DNA from: G041200185 sp041200185
Lineage (GTDB): Bacteria > Pseudomonadota > Alphaproteobacteria > BNTO01
Direction of reading: 5' to 3'
Length of the DNA stretch: 64,000 bases
Assembly (NCBI GenBank): GCA_041200185.1
Contig: CP165730.1
Span: forward strand, 806,001 to 870,000
The first letter of the stretch is position 1. Each line of letters opens with the position of its first letter. Both the position numbers and the translations under genes were made by a program. The notes under the pieces were generated by a model. That model did no database searches, was not told the origin of the DNA, and saw only the letters and a list, made by a program, of their open reading frames with translations. Of the stretch, positions 48,774 to 58,180 are shown one piece after another.

Positions 48774-49737
48774 TTGAATGAGAAAGATTCTAAAGCTTTG
48801 CTGACTCCTATCAGCGGCTGGGTGCTTCTTGATAAGCCAAAGGGCTTGACGTCAACACGAGTGGGGAGTTTTCTTAAGTGCCGACTCAGAGATTTGGGGT
48901 ATGAGGTCAAACATCTTGGACATGTTGGAACGCTTGATCCTTTAGCCACGGGTGTATTACTACTTGCGCTCGGAGAAGCTACTAAGTTGATTCCTTATCT
49001 TGAAAGGAATGCTCAAATTTTTGGTTCAGTTTTGGAGCCTCAAAATCGTCCACAAAAGGAATATACCTTTGATCTCCGTTTCGGCCAAGCGACAACCACC
49101 TACGACGCGGAAGGCAAGATTACGATGGAGAGTTCTGAACGTCCAACCAGGAGCGCTCTTTGCGAAGCGTGCCATCATTTTCTAGGTGCCCAACACCAGC
49201 GTCCTCCCATCTACTCAGCGCTTAAAAGGCAAGGACGGAAACTCTACGAACTGGCGCGAAGAGGAGAGGTTGTAGATGTCCCTGAGCGTGAGGTTTTTAT
49301 CCATGCACTGGAAATAATGAGCTTTGATGGCGAAACGGCTCGTTTCCGCGCAGTTGTTTCCCAAGGTACATACATCCGCTCTCTTGGAAACGACCTAGCC
49401 AATGCGGTTGGGACTTTGGGATATATCGCCTCCCTCTGCCGTCTACGCGACGGTCCTTTTAGCCTTGAACAGGCTCTGACGTGGGAGCAGGTAACAGCGT
49501 TTCTTGACAGGGGGCAACTCGGCGGTGTTATAATGGCGGTAGGGGTCCGTGCTGGGCGACATCCCGGGCGTATCTGTGAGTGAGGACGAGGAGAGCAGTT
49601 TCTGCGCCGGGCAAGGTTTCCCGATTGTTGGGGCTGCGGACCAGCCGGCTGTTCGTGTTATGTTAGGCGAGCGTCTCGTCGGCATGGGACGCGTATCGGG
49701 GGGTCTTTGTTTTCCGAGACGTCTCCTCAGGCTTTAA
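48774..49737 (+). CDS. truB: tRNA pseudouridine-55 synthase, apparent +1 frameshift in the last fifth
   Basis: TTG start 7 nt after AAGGAGG. It converts U55 of tRNAs to pseudouridine. The catalytic Asp is in HVGTLDPLATG, the N-terminal motif is GWVLLDKPKGLTS, and RPPIYSALKRQG and GTYIRSLGNDLA are also present. The frame leaves the family sequence at about 49540 and stops at 49583. The +1 frame (to 49737) supplies the normal C-terminus: LGDIPGVSVSEDEE, then VRVMLGERLVGMGRV. Removing one G from the GGGG at about 49544-49547 restores a protein of about 320 residues. Either the last about 60 residues are lost or the assembly has an extra G. The catalytic domain is complete in both cases. Confidence 0.9.
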
Positions 49738-49750
49738 CAAGGAGGACATG

Positions 49751-50020
49751 ATGTCGATTACGAAAGAAAGAAAGCAAGAGTTAATAAAAGAATTCGCCAC
49801 AAAACCGGGAGATACAGGTTCCACGGAGGTTCAGGTGGCTGTTCTAACGGAGCGGATCAGTAATCTTACTGCGCATATGAAGGGGCACGTCAAAGACTTC
49901 CATTCAAGGCGGGGTCTGCTGATGATGGTGGGGCATCGCCGCCGCCTCTTGGACTACCTGAAGCGCACGAGTTTCGAGAGATACCAAAGCCTTGTTAGCC
50001 GTCTCGGCTTGCGTCGTTAG
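49751..50020 (+). CDS. rpsO: 30S ribosomal protein S15
   Basis: An 89-residue S15, which binds 16S rRNA at the central domain. Of the two adjacent ATGs the second (49751) is 5 nt after GGAGG and gives the usual length and N-terminus (MSITKERKQELIKEFA). Conserved features include GDTGSTEVQVAVLTERI and HRRRLLDYLKR. It follows truB after 13 nt, as usual. pnp, which normally follows rpsO, is absent; secA is next, so the operon has been rearranged. Confidence 0.98.
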   Translation: MSITKERKQELIKEFATKPGDTGSTEVQVAVLTERISNLTAHMKGHVKDFHSRRGLLMMVGHRRRLLDYLKRTSFERYQSLVSRLGLRR

Positions 50021-50228
50021 AGGGGGTGAGGGAGGCCTCTCTGGCCTCTTTCCTGAGTGGGGGAAGGTGTTGTGATGGCTGGTCTAGCAAGAAGTGAGGG
50101 AGTCAGTTGGAGCTGCTTCTCGTCTTCTTGGCCGGTCGCATTGAAGTGTGTTACACTGAAAGGAACGTTGGGGAGGTGTGCCGGAAGGCCGGTGCGCGGT
50201 TCATTGCATAGAGCGAAAAGGTGAGGAT

Positions 50229-53200
50229 ATGTTAAAAAAGTTGCTCAGGGTTATTTTAGGTTCGGCCAATGACCGTTATATCAAACAGTTTCAAAAGACA
50301 GTTGATAAGGTCAACGCCAAAGAGCCTTGGGCTTCGGGCCTATCCGACGGGGATTTGGCGCACCAAACTGTTGTTTTTAGGGAACGCCTAGCAAAAGGAG
50401 AAAGCCTCGACAAGATTCTTCCTGAGGCTTTTGCTGTCATGCGAGAGGCTGCTCGGCGTGTTTTAGGGCAGCGGCATTACGACGTTCAGATTATGGGCGG
50501 CTTGGCGCTTCATAACGGTATGTTGGCAGAGATGAAAACCGGTGAAGGAAAAACCCTGGTAGCAACGCTTCCTGTTTATCTAAACGCTCTTACGGGGAAA
50601 GGTGTGCACGTCGTGACCGTGAATGATTACCTCGCCAAACGTGATGCGACGTGGATGGGGCAGGTTTACAACTTCCTAGGTCTAACTTATGGCTGCATTC
50701 TCCATGGCTTGACGGATGAGGAACGGAAACAGGCCTACGGTGCTGATATCACTTACGGAACGAACCACGAATTCGGGTTTGACTATCTCCGAGATAACAT
50801 GAAGTCGCAGCTCAATGAATTGGTTATGCGTCCCTTCAATTATGCGATTGTCGACGAGGTGGATAGCATCCTTATCGACGAAGCCAGAACCCCCTTAATT
50901 ATTTCAGGACCTGCTGAAGATTCTTCCGAGCTTTATCAGAAAATTGACAGCATTATTCCGAAGCTTATTCCGGAAGATTACGAAAAGGACGAGAAGCAAA
51001 GGACGGTCGTCTTAACGGAATCCGGAGTGGAACGCGTCGAGCAGGAACTGATTTCCTCGGGTATTTTGCCGGATGGAACAAAGCTGTACGATTCGCCGAA
51101 TGTGACAGTTGTTCATCATGTCAACGCGTCGCTACGAGCACACAAGCTCTTTTCGAGGGACGTTGACTACATCGTGAAGGATGATGAGGTCATCATTGTG
51201 GATGAATTCACGGGCCGCACTATGGAGGGTCGACGTTATTCAGACGGCTTACATCAAGCACTGGAGGCTAAGGAGCACGTAACAATTCAGCGCGAAAACC
51301 AGACTTTGGCGTCTATTACCTATCAGAATTTCTTCCGTTTGTACCCAAAACTCAGCGGTATGGGGGGTACAATTGTGACGGAAGAGGAGGAATTTGAGGA
51401 AATTTATAAACTAAAAGCTGTTGAAATTCCTACCAACAAGCCTATTGCTCGTGTGGACCATGATGACGAGGTTTACCTTCTCGCAAAGGATAAGTATATA
51501 GCTGTTGTGAAGCTTGTACGTGAGTGCATGGAACGGAAACAACCGGTTCTTATCGGTACAACCAGTATTGAAAAGTCAGAGCTTATCTCGTCTATTTTGA
51601 CAAAAGAGGGTATCCAACACGAGATCTTAAATGCGCGTCATCACGATAAAGAGGCCCTTATTGTAGCGAATGCTGGACGTCTTGGGGCCATTACAATTGC
51701 GACGAATATGGCAGGGCGAGGAACGGATATTAAACTTGGTGGTAGCTGGGAAGCTCGTGTACAAACCGAGCTCAGTGGCGTTCCTGACAGTCCAGCCCTT
51801 CAAGCACGCGTTGAGGAAATAAGAAAAGAGGTTGAGGAAGAACAAGAAAAGGTTCGGGCAGCCGGGGGTCTCTTTGTTATTGGGACGGAACGCCATGAAA
51901 GTCGACGGATTGATAACCAACTTCGCGGCCGTTCTGGACGTCAGGGAGACCCAGGTGCATCCAAGTTTTTCATATCACTTGAAGACGACCTCATGCGTAT
52001 TTTTGGTTCTGGTCGGATGGATTCGCTCATGCGCCGTGCGGGGATGCAGGAAGGGGAGGCGATCTCTCACAAGTGGATCAGTAAAGCGATTGAGCGCGCA
52101 CAGAAGAAGGTTGAGGCTCACAACTTTGAGATCCGCAAACACCTTTTGAAATACGACGACGTTATGAACGATCAACGAAAGGTTGTTTATGGTCAACGCA
52201 TGGAGATCATCAAGAACGAGGAAATATCAGGACTTGTCGTTGATATGCGCCGCGATGCTATGGATGACCTTATTCAGGCCTACATTCCACAAGATTCGAT
52301 TCCGGAGCATTGGGACTGGTCAGGTCTCGAGGCTGGCTTCCAGCGTGTGTTTAATGTTCAGATTCCGATCGACGATTGGAAAAAGAATGAGGCAATGACG
52401 GTCAGCGAAGCCACTGTAGCGCTCGAAAAATTGGTGCAAGAGCAAGTAACGGCTCAAAGCGAAAAAATTCCTGAGCCGATCATAAGATCAACAGAGCGTG
52501 GGATTTTGCTTCGCGTTTTGGATCAGCAGTGGAAAGATCATTTGCTTTATCTTGATTATCTTCGTCAGGGGATCGGTCTGCGTGCATATGCTCAGAGCAA
52601 CCCTCTCAATGAGTATAAGCGTGAGGCATTTAATATGTTTTCGGCCATGATGCAAAATATTCGCTATGAAACCATCAGTAAATTATCTCACTTCGATATG
52701 TCTGTAGAAGATCTCAACAACCTTCTGGAATACTTCATGTCGCTTGAACGCATGCGTCAGGGGCAGGATGAAAGGGAGCCGGAGGATTCCGTGGAGGATG
52801 TCGATACAACAGAAGAAATCGAGAGGTCTTCTCAAGAGGATACTGACGCTATTGCCCGTGAATCACTCGATGTTGCCCTTCCTTCGAAGGAAGCTCCTAC
52901 AGCGAAGAGAGGAGAAGAGAATAGCGAATTTATGCGCATTCCTTCACCTGAAGACACTTCAGCTGGAAGATCATCTGTCAGAGAATCTGCACAGAAAGGG
53001 TTCGTCCCGCCACAAAATCGTAACGCTCCTTGTCCTTGTGGATCCGGCAGGCGTTACAAACACTGTCATGGTGCCTTACCGGCCTTTGCGTCCCGTTCCC
53101 CATCACAAGAGGCAGTTGTGGAGGAGGTGTTCCCCGAAGCTGTTGTCGAGCCAGCGTCCATAGAGCCTGGGTCTTCCGTTCACCCGCGTCGTCAGGGGCG

Positions 53201-53576
53201 AACGGTAGCAGAACACGCACGTACGGAGTCTCGCAGAGAAGCCGGCCACCATCATCGCCCGCGCCAAGGTGAGGCCAGGCGCCGTCCCTCTTCGCAAGGT
53301 AGGTCAGAAGGTTCTGAAGAAAAAGGTTTTGGTCAGCGTCGCCGTCCGACTTCAGGTCGCAGGGTAGATCGTCTTCATTCGGATCGTCCCAGATCTTCTT
53401 CACAAACAGGTGCGCGAAGGACAGGGTCTTCATCCCCCCGGTCAGCCTCTACTCAAGTCCGCAAAGCCCCTACGCGAGCGACATCCCACCGTTCAGAACC
53501 ATCAGCTCATTCTCGGTCGACCCCAGCGAGCCCTTCAACTCGCCGCCCCCACCACAACGACTCAACGGAGCAATGA
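50229..53576 (+). CDS. secA: Preprotein translocase ATPase SecA with an unusual long basic tail
   Basis: The motor of Sec export. ATG 50229 (GTGAGG upstream) gives the normal start MLKKLLRVILGSANDRY; the frame is open further upstream but without support. Walker A MKTGEGKT is near residue 103 and the DEAD-box region VDEVDSILIDEARTPL near 207. The second motor domain has ATNMAGRGTDIKLGG, then HESRRIDNQLRGRSGRQGD. The zinc motif CPCGSGRRYKHCHG that usually ends SecA is at about 935-948. About 167 further residues follow, very rich in Arg, Ser, His and Pro, probably disordered. Total 1115 residues against about 900 in relatives. Confidence 0.98.
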   Translation: MLKKLLRVILGSANDRYIKQFQKTVDKVNAKEPWASGLSDGDLAHQTVVFRERLAKGESLDKILPEAFAVMREAARRVLGQRHYDVQIMGGLALHNGMLAEMKTGEGKTLVATLPVYLNALTGKGVHVVTVNDYLAKRDATWMGQVYNFLGLTYGCILHGLTDEERKQAYGADITYGTNHEFGFDYLRDNMKSQLNELVMRPFNYAIVDEVDSILIDEARTPLIISGPAEDSSELYQKIDSIIPKLIPEDYEKDEKQRTVVLTESGVERVEQELISSGILPDGTKLYDSPNVTVVHHVNASLRAHKLFSRDVDYIVKDDEVIIVDEFTGRTMEGRRYSDGLHQALEAKEHVTIQRENQTLASITYQNFFRLYPKLSGMGGTIVTEEEEFEEIYKLKAVEIPTNKPIARVDHDDEVYLLAKDKYIAVVKLVRECMERKQPVLIGTTSIEKSELISSILTKEGIQHEILNARHHDKEALIVANAGRLGAITIATNMAGRGTDIKLGGSWEARVQTELSGVPDSPALQARVEEIRKEVEEEQEKVRAAGGLFVIGTERHESRRIDNQLRGRSGRQGDPGASKFFISLEDDLMRIFGSGRMDSLMRRAGMQEGEAISHKWISKAIERAQKKVEAHNFEIRKHLLKYDDVMNDQRKVVYGQRMEIIKNEEISGLVVDMRRDAMDDLIQAYIPQDSIPEHWDWSGLEAGFQRVFNVQIPIDDWKKNEAMTVSEATVALEKLVQEQVTAQSEKIPEPIIRSTERGILLRVLDQQWKDHLLYLDYLRQGIGLRAYAQSNPLNEYKREAFNMFSAMMQNIRYETISKLSHFDMSVEDLNNLLEYFMSLERMRQGQDEREPEDSVEDVDTTEEIERSSQEDTDAIARESLDVALPSKEAPTAKRGEENSEFMRIPSPEDTSAGRSSVRESAQKGFVPPQNRNAPCPCGSGRRYKHCHGALPAFASRSPSQEAVVEEVFPEAVVEPASIEPGSSVHPRRQGRTVAEHARTESRREAGHHHRPRQGEARRRPSSQGRSEGSEEKGFGQRRRPTSGRRVDRLHSDRPRSSSQTGARRTGSSSPRSASTQVRKAPTRATSHRSEPSAHSRSTPASPSTRRPHHNDSTEQ

Positions 53577-54486
53577 GGAAAGGAATAGCCGCTCAAAAAT
53601 CTCCGGTTGACTAAATCCTAAATGCCAAAAATCATCCCCAGAAAAACTCTGTAACCCTATGCAGTGCGCCACATAGGTCTTATACGCGGCATCAACTCAA
53701 TTTGAACTGTCGGTTTTGAAATAAGGGGTTATTGTATCATTCGTTTACCGTCTTACAGGGAAGAACTCTGGTAATGCCACGGGGATTGCGCATTTCGAAG
53801 AGATATTTAAGGAGGGATTCTTTTGGGACAAGAAGGGACGAAATTTGCGCGAAAAATTGCTGAATGCAAAAAAGGATGGCAGCTTAACTCTTCTGGAAAT
53901 GAGTAAATATTGATGAAGTTCTGATCTTGAAGGGCATTGAAGAAAGAACAGAAGGCGAACATAGAAATGTAAGAATTGCTATCCTACACAAGGTGAAATG
54001 GATAAATATGTTAAATCACATATGTCAACAGGATATTGGTTGTGAATATTGATTTTGTTCGCGTTAGACGTTCATGGAACGGTACTTATTCTTAGTCAAT
54101 TCTTTAAGAAAAAATTTTGTGCAAAAACCGTTATGATATGGGTGGCAAGAGCTGGGGTTAAAATTGAGCAACATCAGGCAAGGGCAGAGGACTGAAGACA
54201 GATCGAGATACATATTGAAGGCCTCAAAATGACGTCCATCAAGCTCGACATCTTCAGAGAAGCCAAAGTCTTTATGAACATGTTCATCAATAAGAAATCT
54301 TAGGCAAAGAGTATATGACTGTATTTTTATTCATATCCACAATTTAATCTGGAGTTTGAACTATGCCAACAACAAACCCAACAAGTTATCTTTGTACACC
54401 CTTATGAAGTCTGATCTTTCCCATAATCCTGTCCCAGATTCAGATACGACTAGGACGGATCCAAAGGCATAACGCAGCCGAATAGG
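53577..54486. other. Intergenic region, decayed sequence
   Basis: About 900 bases with no intact gene. The plus strand carries lysine/glutamate-rich snippets in changing frames (53820-54300), suggesting old coding sequence broken beyond recognition, perhaps belonging to the remnant at 54487. Confidence 0.45.
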
Positions 54487-54645
54487 AAGGATTATTTGTG
54501 GGTACGTTTCGACGAAGCTGGAAAACTTATCGTGACGGTTCAAACGGATGATGAAGAAAAGATCAAAAAAGCAATGAAGTGGATGAATCAAAAAGAAGTT
54601 CAAGAGGATGAAATCGTTGTCGATCTGTCGTCTTGTACCATTTAA
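54487..54645 (+). pseudogene. Remnant related to the C-terminus of the amber-split exported protein (55430)
   Basis: An open plus-strand stretch reads KDYLWVRFDEAGKLIVTVQ, then TDDEEKIKKAMKWMNQKE and EIVVDL, and ends at TAA. It lines up with DSLRVRKVDGRLQVIIQTN, DRSKIDEALAYLKSQ and EFLLNL of the minus-strand frame ending at 55430. Upstream similarity is lost. So two copies of this domain once lay here in opposite directions, flanking the AlkD-like gene. Confidence 0.45.
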
Positions 54646-54716
54646 CATTGGCGTCGAAGGAGGCATGAGAACTTCCGTTTCGTGATAAACTCCGGCAGTA
54701 GTTTCACGGGGATACC

Positions 54717-55421
54717 ATGACGACCTACCACCCCCTTCATCAACGACTGCTGAAGCTGAAAAACCCTCAGAAGGCCGCTCAATTAAGCCGATTTTTTAAG
54801 ACAAGACCCGGAGAATATGGCGAGCATGACCGCTTTTTGGGGATTTACGTGGCCGATCTCCGGCGACTGACCAACGAATTCAAAAGCCTTTCTCTCGACG
54901 AGATCGAGCTGTTCTTGGCCTCTGGATTCAACGAGGAACGCTTTTGTGCCCTTCTCACCTTACGGCACCAGTTTGAAAAAGCTGGTCCTAATGTTCAACA
55001 AGAAATCGTCGATTTTTACCTGGATCATTTGGACAGAGTCAACAATTGGAATCTTGTCGACGTCTCCGCGCCTTATATTCTGGGGGAATTCGTTTATCAA
55101 CACCCTTCGGATATCCTTGATAGTCTCTCTCGTTCGCCTCAGATGTGGCGTCGAAGAGTCGCCATTGTGGCCACGCTCGCTCTCATCCGGAAGCATCAAA
55201 TTGGTCCCACTCTTTGCATCGCCGAGAGGTTGTTAGAGGAACCAGAGGACCTGATCCACAAGGCCGCGGGCTGGATGCTCCGAGAAGTCGGGAAAAGAGA
55301 CCGCGATGCCCTGATCTCCTTCCTCAATAAATTCTGCCCTCAAATGCCTCGCATCATGCTGCGGTACGCCTTGGAACACTTCGAAAAGGAAGAACGGCAG
55401 GCCTTCCTGAAGAGACGTTAG
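54717..55421 (+). CDS. AlkD-like DNA alkylation repair protein (HEAT-like repeats)
   Basis: A 234-residue all-helical DNA glycosylase-type protein. The family features are FLGIYVADLRRL near residue 40, LDRVNNWNLVDVSAPYILG near 110 (Trp and Asp of the active-site region), MWRRRVAIVATLALI and DLIHKAAGWMLREVGKRD. AlkD enzymes excise N3/N7-alkylated bases without base flipping. Length fits. The gene stands between two pieces of a related exported-protein family and overlaps neither. A substrate assignment beyond family is not possible. Confidence 0.9.
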   Translation: MTTYHPLHQRLLKLKNPQKAAQLSRFFKTRPGEYGEHDRFLGIYVADLRRLTNEFKSLSLDEIELFLASGFNEERFCALLTLRHQFEKAGPNVQQEIVDFYLDHLDRVNNWNLVDVSAPYILGEFVYQHPSDILDSLSRSPQMWRRRVAIVATLALIRKHQIGPTLCIAERLLEEPEDLIHKAAGWMLREVGKRDRDALISFLNKFCPQMPRIMLRYALEHFEKEERQAFLKRR

Positions 55422-55429
55422 TCTCTACT

Positions 55430-56725
55430 CTAAGCAGGTTGACGGGTTTCTTTCTCATCGAGTGCCCCCTCCAAGCTTGTGTCCTTAGCCGTTAAATTCA
55501 GTAGGAATTCGTTCTTAAAGGAGACTTGGCTTTTGAGGTAAGCGAGAGCTTCGTCAATTTTGGATCGGTCGTTCGTTTGAATAATCACCTGCAGCCTTCC
55601 GTCGACCTTCCGAACTCTCAAACTGTCGTTTTGGCCGGGAAGAGTCACGTCTGGAATTCGGTGCCCGTTTCGGACGATGTATATAGGCCAGAATGCCTTC
55701 GGGGAAGCAGTAAAGTAAATCGGCCAAACATCGATCTCTTGCGCAAAAAAATGTTTCCAAATCGTCTTAAAAATGACTTCTTCAGGGAAGTCAGAAAGCA
55801 CTTTGGAGAAGCAGAAAAACAAAGCCTTGTAATCATCTTGAATATCACGGAAGTTTTGTTCAAAAATGGTAATGGCTTCATGTACGAAGGCCTCGTCGAG
55901 GCTTCGCTCTGCGTTCAGGTAGCATTGAACCAAAGGAAGCAAAAGAATTGAAAACCGGTTGATGATATCGTCGTTGAGGCGTTTTTCCGTTCCGCTCTTT
56001 TTCGCCTGAGGAGCGGGTCTTGAATAGCCCTTCGAAAAATAATTCCCAAGGCACGCCTCAAGGGCTCCTTCCAGGTACCTGACGGCTATGGATTGAGGAG
56101 CTTTCGTCTGCTAGATTTTTGCCGCTGGGCGAAGGCCCTGGTGACAGAGCTCGGGCACAACAATACCCCAATGCTCCTTCACCATCACCTTATGATGTTG
56201 AAGAGGCATATAAGGCAGGAAAATCATGTTTGAATCGATCCAAAACGATGTAGCTTCGTGATTTTTTATGCCAGGAAACAGGAATACCTTCACAGGGCTG
56301 TCTATCTCCTTCTGCCCCAGGAAACGAGCAAGAACCCTCAGCTTTTCGATGGCCCTTGGCGTATTGAATTCTTTCTGGAAACGCCTCGCCCAATACTGCA
56401 AAGCCTTTTTTTGCTTCGTAGTTAAGGAAGCATCGTACTCTTGTAAGGCCTTGGCAAATGCCCCAGAAAAATTGGTCCTCCTCAAATGCTCTCCTGGAAA
56501 CTGGAGAACACAATCAACGATCTCTGTGGATTGACATCTCAGATCATCGTAGAAAAGATGAACAAACTCCTTTAGAAAGGGATGCGCGGTCCCATGAGGG
56601 TGCACTATTATCTCTTTGCTTCTAGCAATGACAGCCACACTCGGATTGTACTCGACTTGGATAGTCATGTTCGTTGCTTGGCAACACGAAGCTAACCAGA
56701 ACAACACCCCCTTCAAACATTTCAT
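55430..56725 (-). pseudogene. Exported protein with in-frame TAG, metalloprotease-like, degenerate
   Basis: One frame of 432 codons: ATG 56725 to TAG 56111-56113 (204 residues), then open in the same frame through QTKAPQSIAVRYLEGALEA to 55430. Residues 1-18 form a signal peptide (CLKGVLFWLASCCQA). Before the TAG stands WGIVVPELCHQGL, which looks like an HExxH site with His replaced by Pro, and after it YLEGALEACL could hold the distal Glu of a gluzincin; both are inference. The C-terminal 50 residues are a repeated domain (see 54487). The continuation has protein-like composition and a relative, so the TAG interrupts a formerly complete gene. Confidence 0.6.
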
Positions 56726-56842
56726 AGATTCCTCATTTGTTAAAAGACAACACTTCGTAGTATACGCAATAAAGTCTTTTCAAGGCTACAACAACAGGTC
56801 GTATTAACAAACCCTTACTTTTTAGGTCGTATTAACAAACCC

Positions 56843-57844
56843 TTACTTTTTCCACAGTGCGTCTACTGCCCTAAAAATACTCTGGATGTCTCCTTTCACC
56901 CAATAATCGTTGTTTGAGAGGTAGTTTGTTTTCACTAAATTGAGCGAAATAATGAGGATCTTTGGATTGATCAGCAGCGCATAGGCCAAAAATCCACTCT
57001 CATCTGAATTTAGCCCTACGGTGACAATGACATCAAGCTTGAGCAGCTCATCTTTCAAAGCACTATTGGATTGATAGCGATTGAGACAGGCCAAGATCGG
57101 GCTCATACCCGTTTTTTGGTGAAGTTGATCGAGATTTTCGGTTATCAAAGTGAAATGTCGTTCTTGGCTGATCTTTGCCAAAATTCTGTGTGCTTCGGTA
57201 GGCTCCGCGTTGGCACAACGGTCTTGAAACTGTGCCATGATGCAGAGGAGTTGTTGAGGATTTCTGGTGGCGCGTTCGACGTACTGCTTCAATCCTTCCG
57301 TACGATACAAGTCTTCTGTAAAGCCGAGATCGGGTTCCAACTGAGCCATAGCCGGGACCACAGAAGCCGATATCCCCGCGCCGGTATAGAAGAGAACGTG
57401 CCGGTTGGCCAAAATTTCCGCGAGTTGCTCGGCGGACATCATTTGAGGGGTTCCCTCACCCACAACGAGTTTTTTAGCATCAGGAACAGGGGTATTGGGT
57501 TTTACGCCTACCAGGTCTTTATTCACTGGCTGACGAGGCTCTTTAACTGACTCAGCATAGGTAAATTCGTACTTAAACCAAGAAAATGGCACATAATGAA
57601 AGAGTTTTTTGGTTTCTTTACCGAGATTATTGTACAAATTTTTATTACAAGTTAGAAAAACCTCTGTCTTGTCTTTAGTTTCTTTGAATCCTAGAATACA
57701 CTGGTATTTTTTGTCAGAACTTTCCATATGCCAAGACATACTTGCAAGACAATGGACAGAACACACCAAAAAGAGGGTAAAAAGTCGAGCAAGCCTCAGG
57801 AACCCTGTTAGCCTTCGTTGCTGCTTGAATATTTTTGAGTTCAT
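56843..57844 (-). CDS. Exported sirtuin-like (Sir2-fold) protein lacking the usual catalytic His/zinc part
   Basis: The likely start is ATG 57844, giving 333 residues. A basic start and hydrophobic segment (RLARLFTLFLVCSVHCLAS) form a signal peptide. Residues 45-130 are unassigned. The Sir2 part starts at about 135: NAD-binding HVLFYTGAGISAS (GAGIS 155-159), AHRILAKISQERHFTLITENLDQLHQKTG (NAD/ribose site 235-242), VIVTVGLNSDESG and ILIISLN. The usual segment with the catalytic ELHG and four zinc Cys between TG and the second Rossmann half is reduced to about 25 residues. Deacetylase activity is therefore doubtful; NAD binding or cleavage is possible. Sirtuins are normally cytoplasmic. Confidence 0.82.
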   Translation of the reverse strand: MNSKIFKQQRRLTGFLRLARLFTLFLVCSVHCLASMSWHMESSDKKYQCILGFKETKDKTEVFLTCNKNLYNNLGKETKKLFHYVPFSWFKYEFTYAESVKEPRQPVNKDLVGVKPNTPVPDAKKLVVGEGTPQMMSAEQLAEILANRHVLFYTGAGISASVVPAMAQLEPDLGFTEDLYRTEGLKQYVERATRNPQQLLCIMAQFQDRCANAEPTEAHRILAKISQERHFTLITENLDQLHQKTGMSPILACLNRYQSNSALKDELLKLDVIVTVGLNSDESGFLAYALLINPKILIISLNLVKTNYLSNNDYWVKGDIQSIFRAVDALWKK

Positions 57845-58133
57845 AGCGAAAAACCTTGACACCAAACGCCCCTCTGACCTAGGCCATTGTACATTAACAA
57901 CAGGAACCATTCTATTTTTCTCCTTAGACGCTTAGTCAAAAAAACACTTAATTGTCGCACATTGTAAAAACCTCTCGGTACAAAGGTTAGGCTTTTAGCG
58001 ATAGCCCAATGGATTGCATTTCCTCCATATACTGCACGACCTCAATGCTGGATAAGGAACGCACTTGAGTTTTTTCGTACTCCTTGTATTGCACGCAAAA
58101 ACATGGAGTCTCGTTTTCACATATCTTCTCTCC
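57845..58133. other. Intergenic region, no gene recognised
   Basis: Contains the upstream region of the sirtuin-like gene. Nothing else supported. Confidence 0.5.
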
Positions 58134-58180
58134 ATTTTTGCGTAAATACAGGTCCAAATCCCCTGTATTTACGCAAAAAT
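58134..58180. repeat. Perfect 19-bp inverted repeat overlapping a stop codon
   Basis: ATTTTTGCGTAAATACAGG (58134-58152), 9-nt loop, exact reverse complement at 58162-58180. The right arm contains the last codons and TAA of the minus-strand gene at 58169. It could be a terminator stem (no T-run follows) or a recombination site. Confidence 0.85.

Noticed and set aside
50028..50056. Terminator after rpsO (GGGAGGCC / GGCCTCT)
   Set aside because: Stem is plausible but only three T follow; too weak to list.
51627..51920. Frame antisense to secA
   Set aside because: Shadow of the conserved SecA helicase domain.
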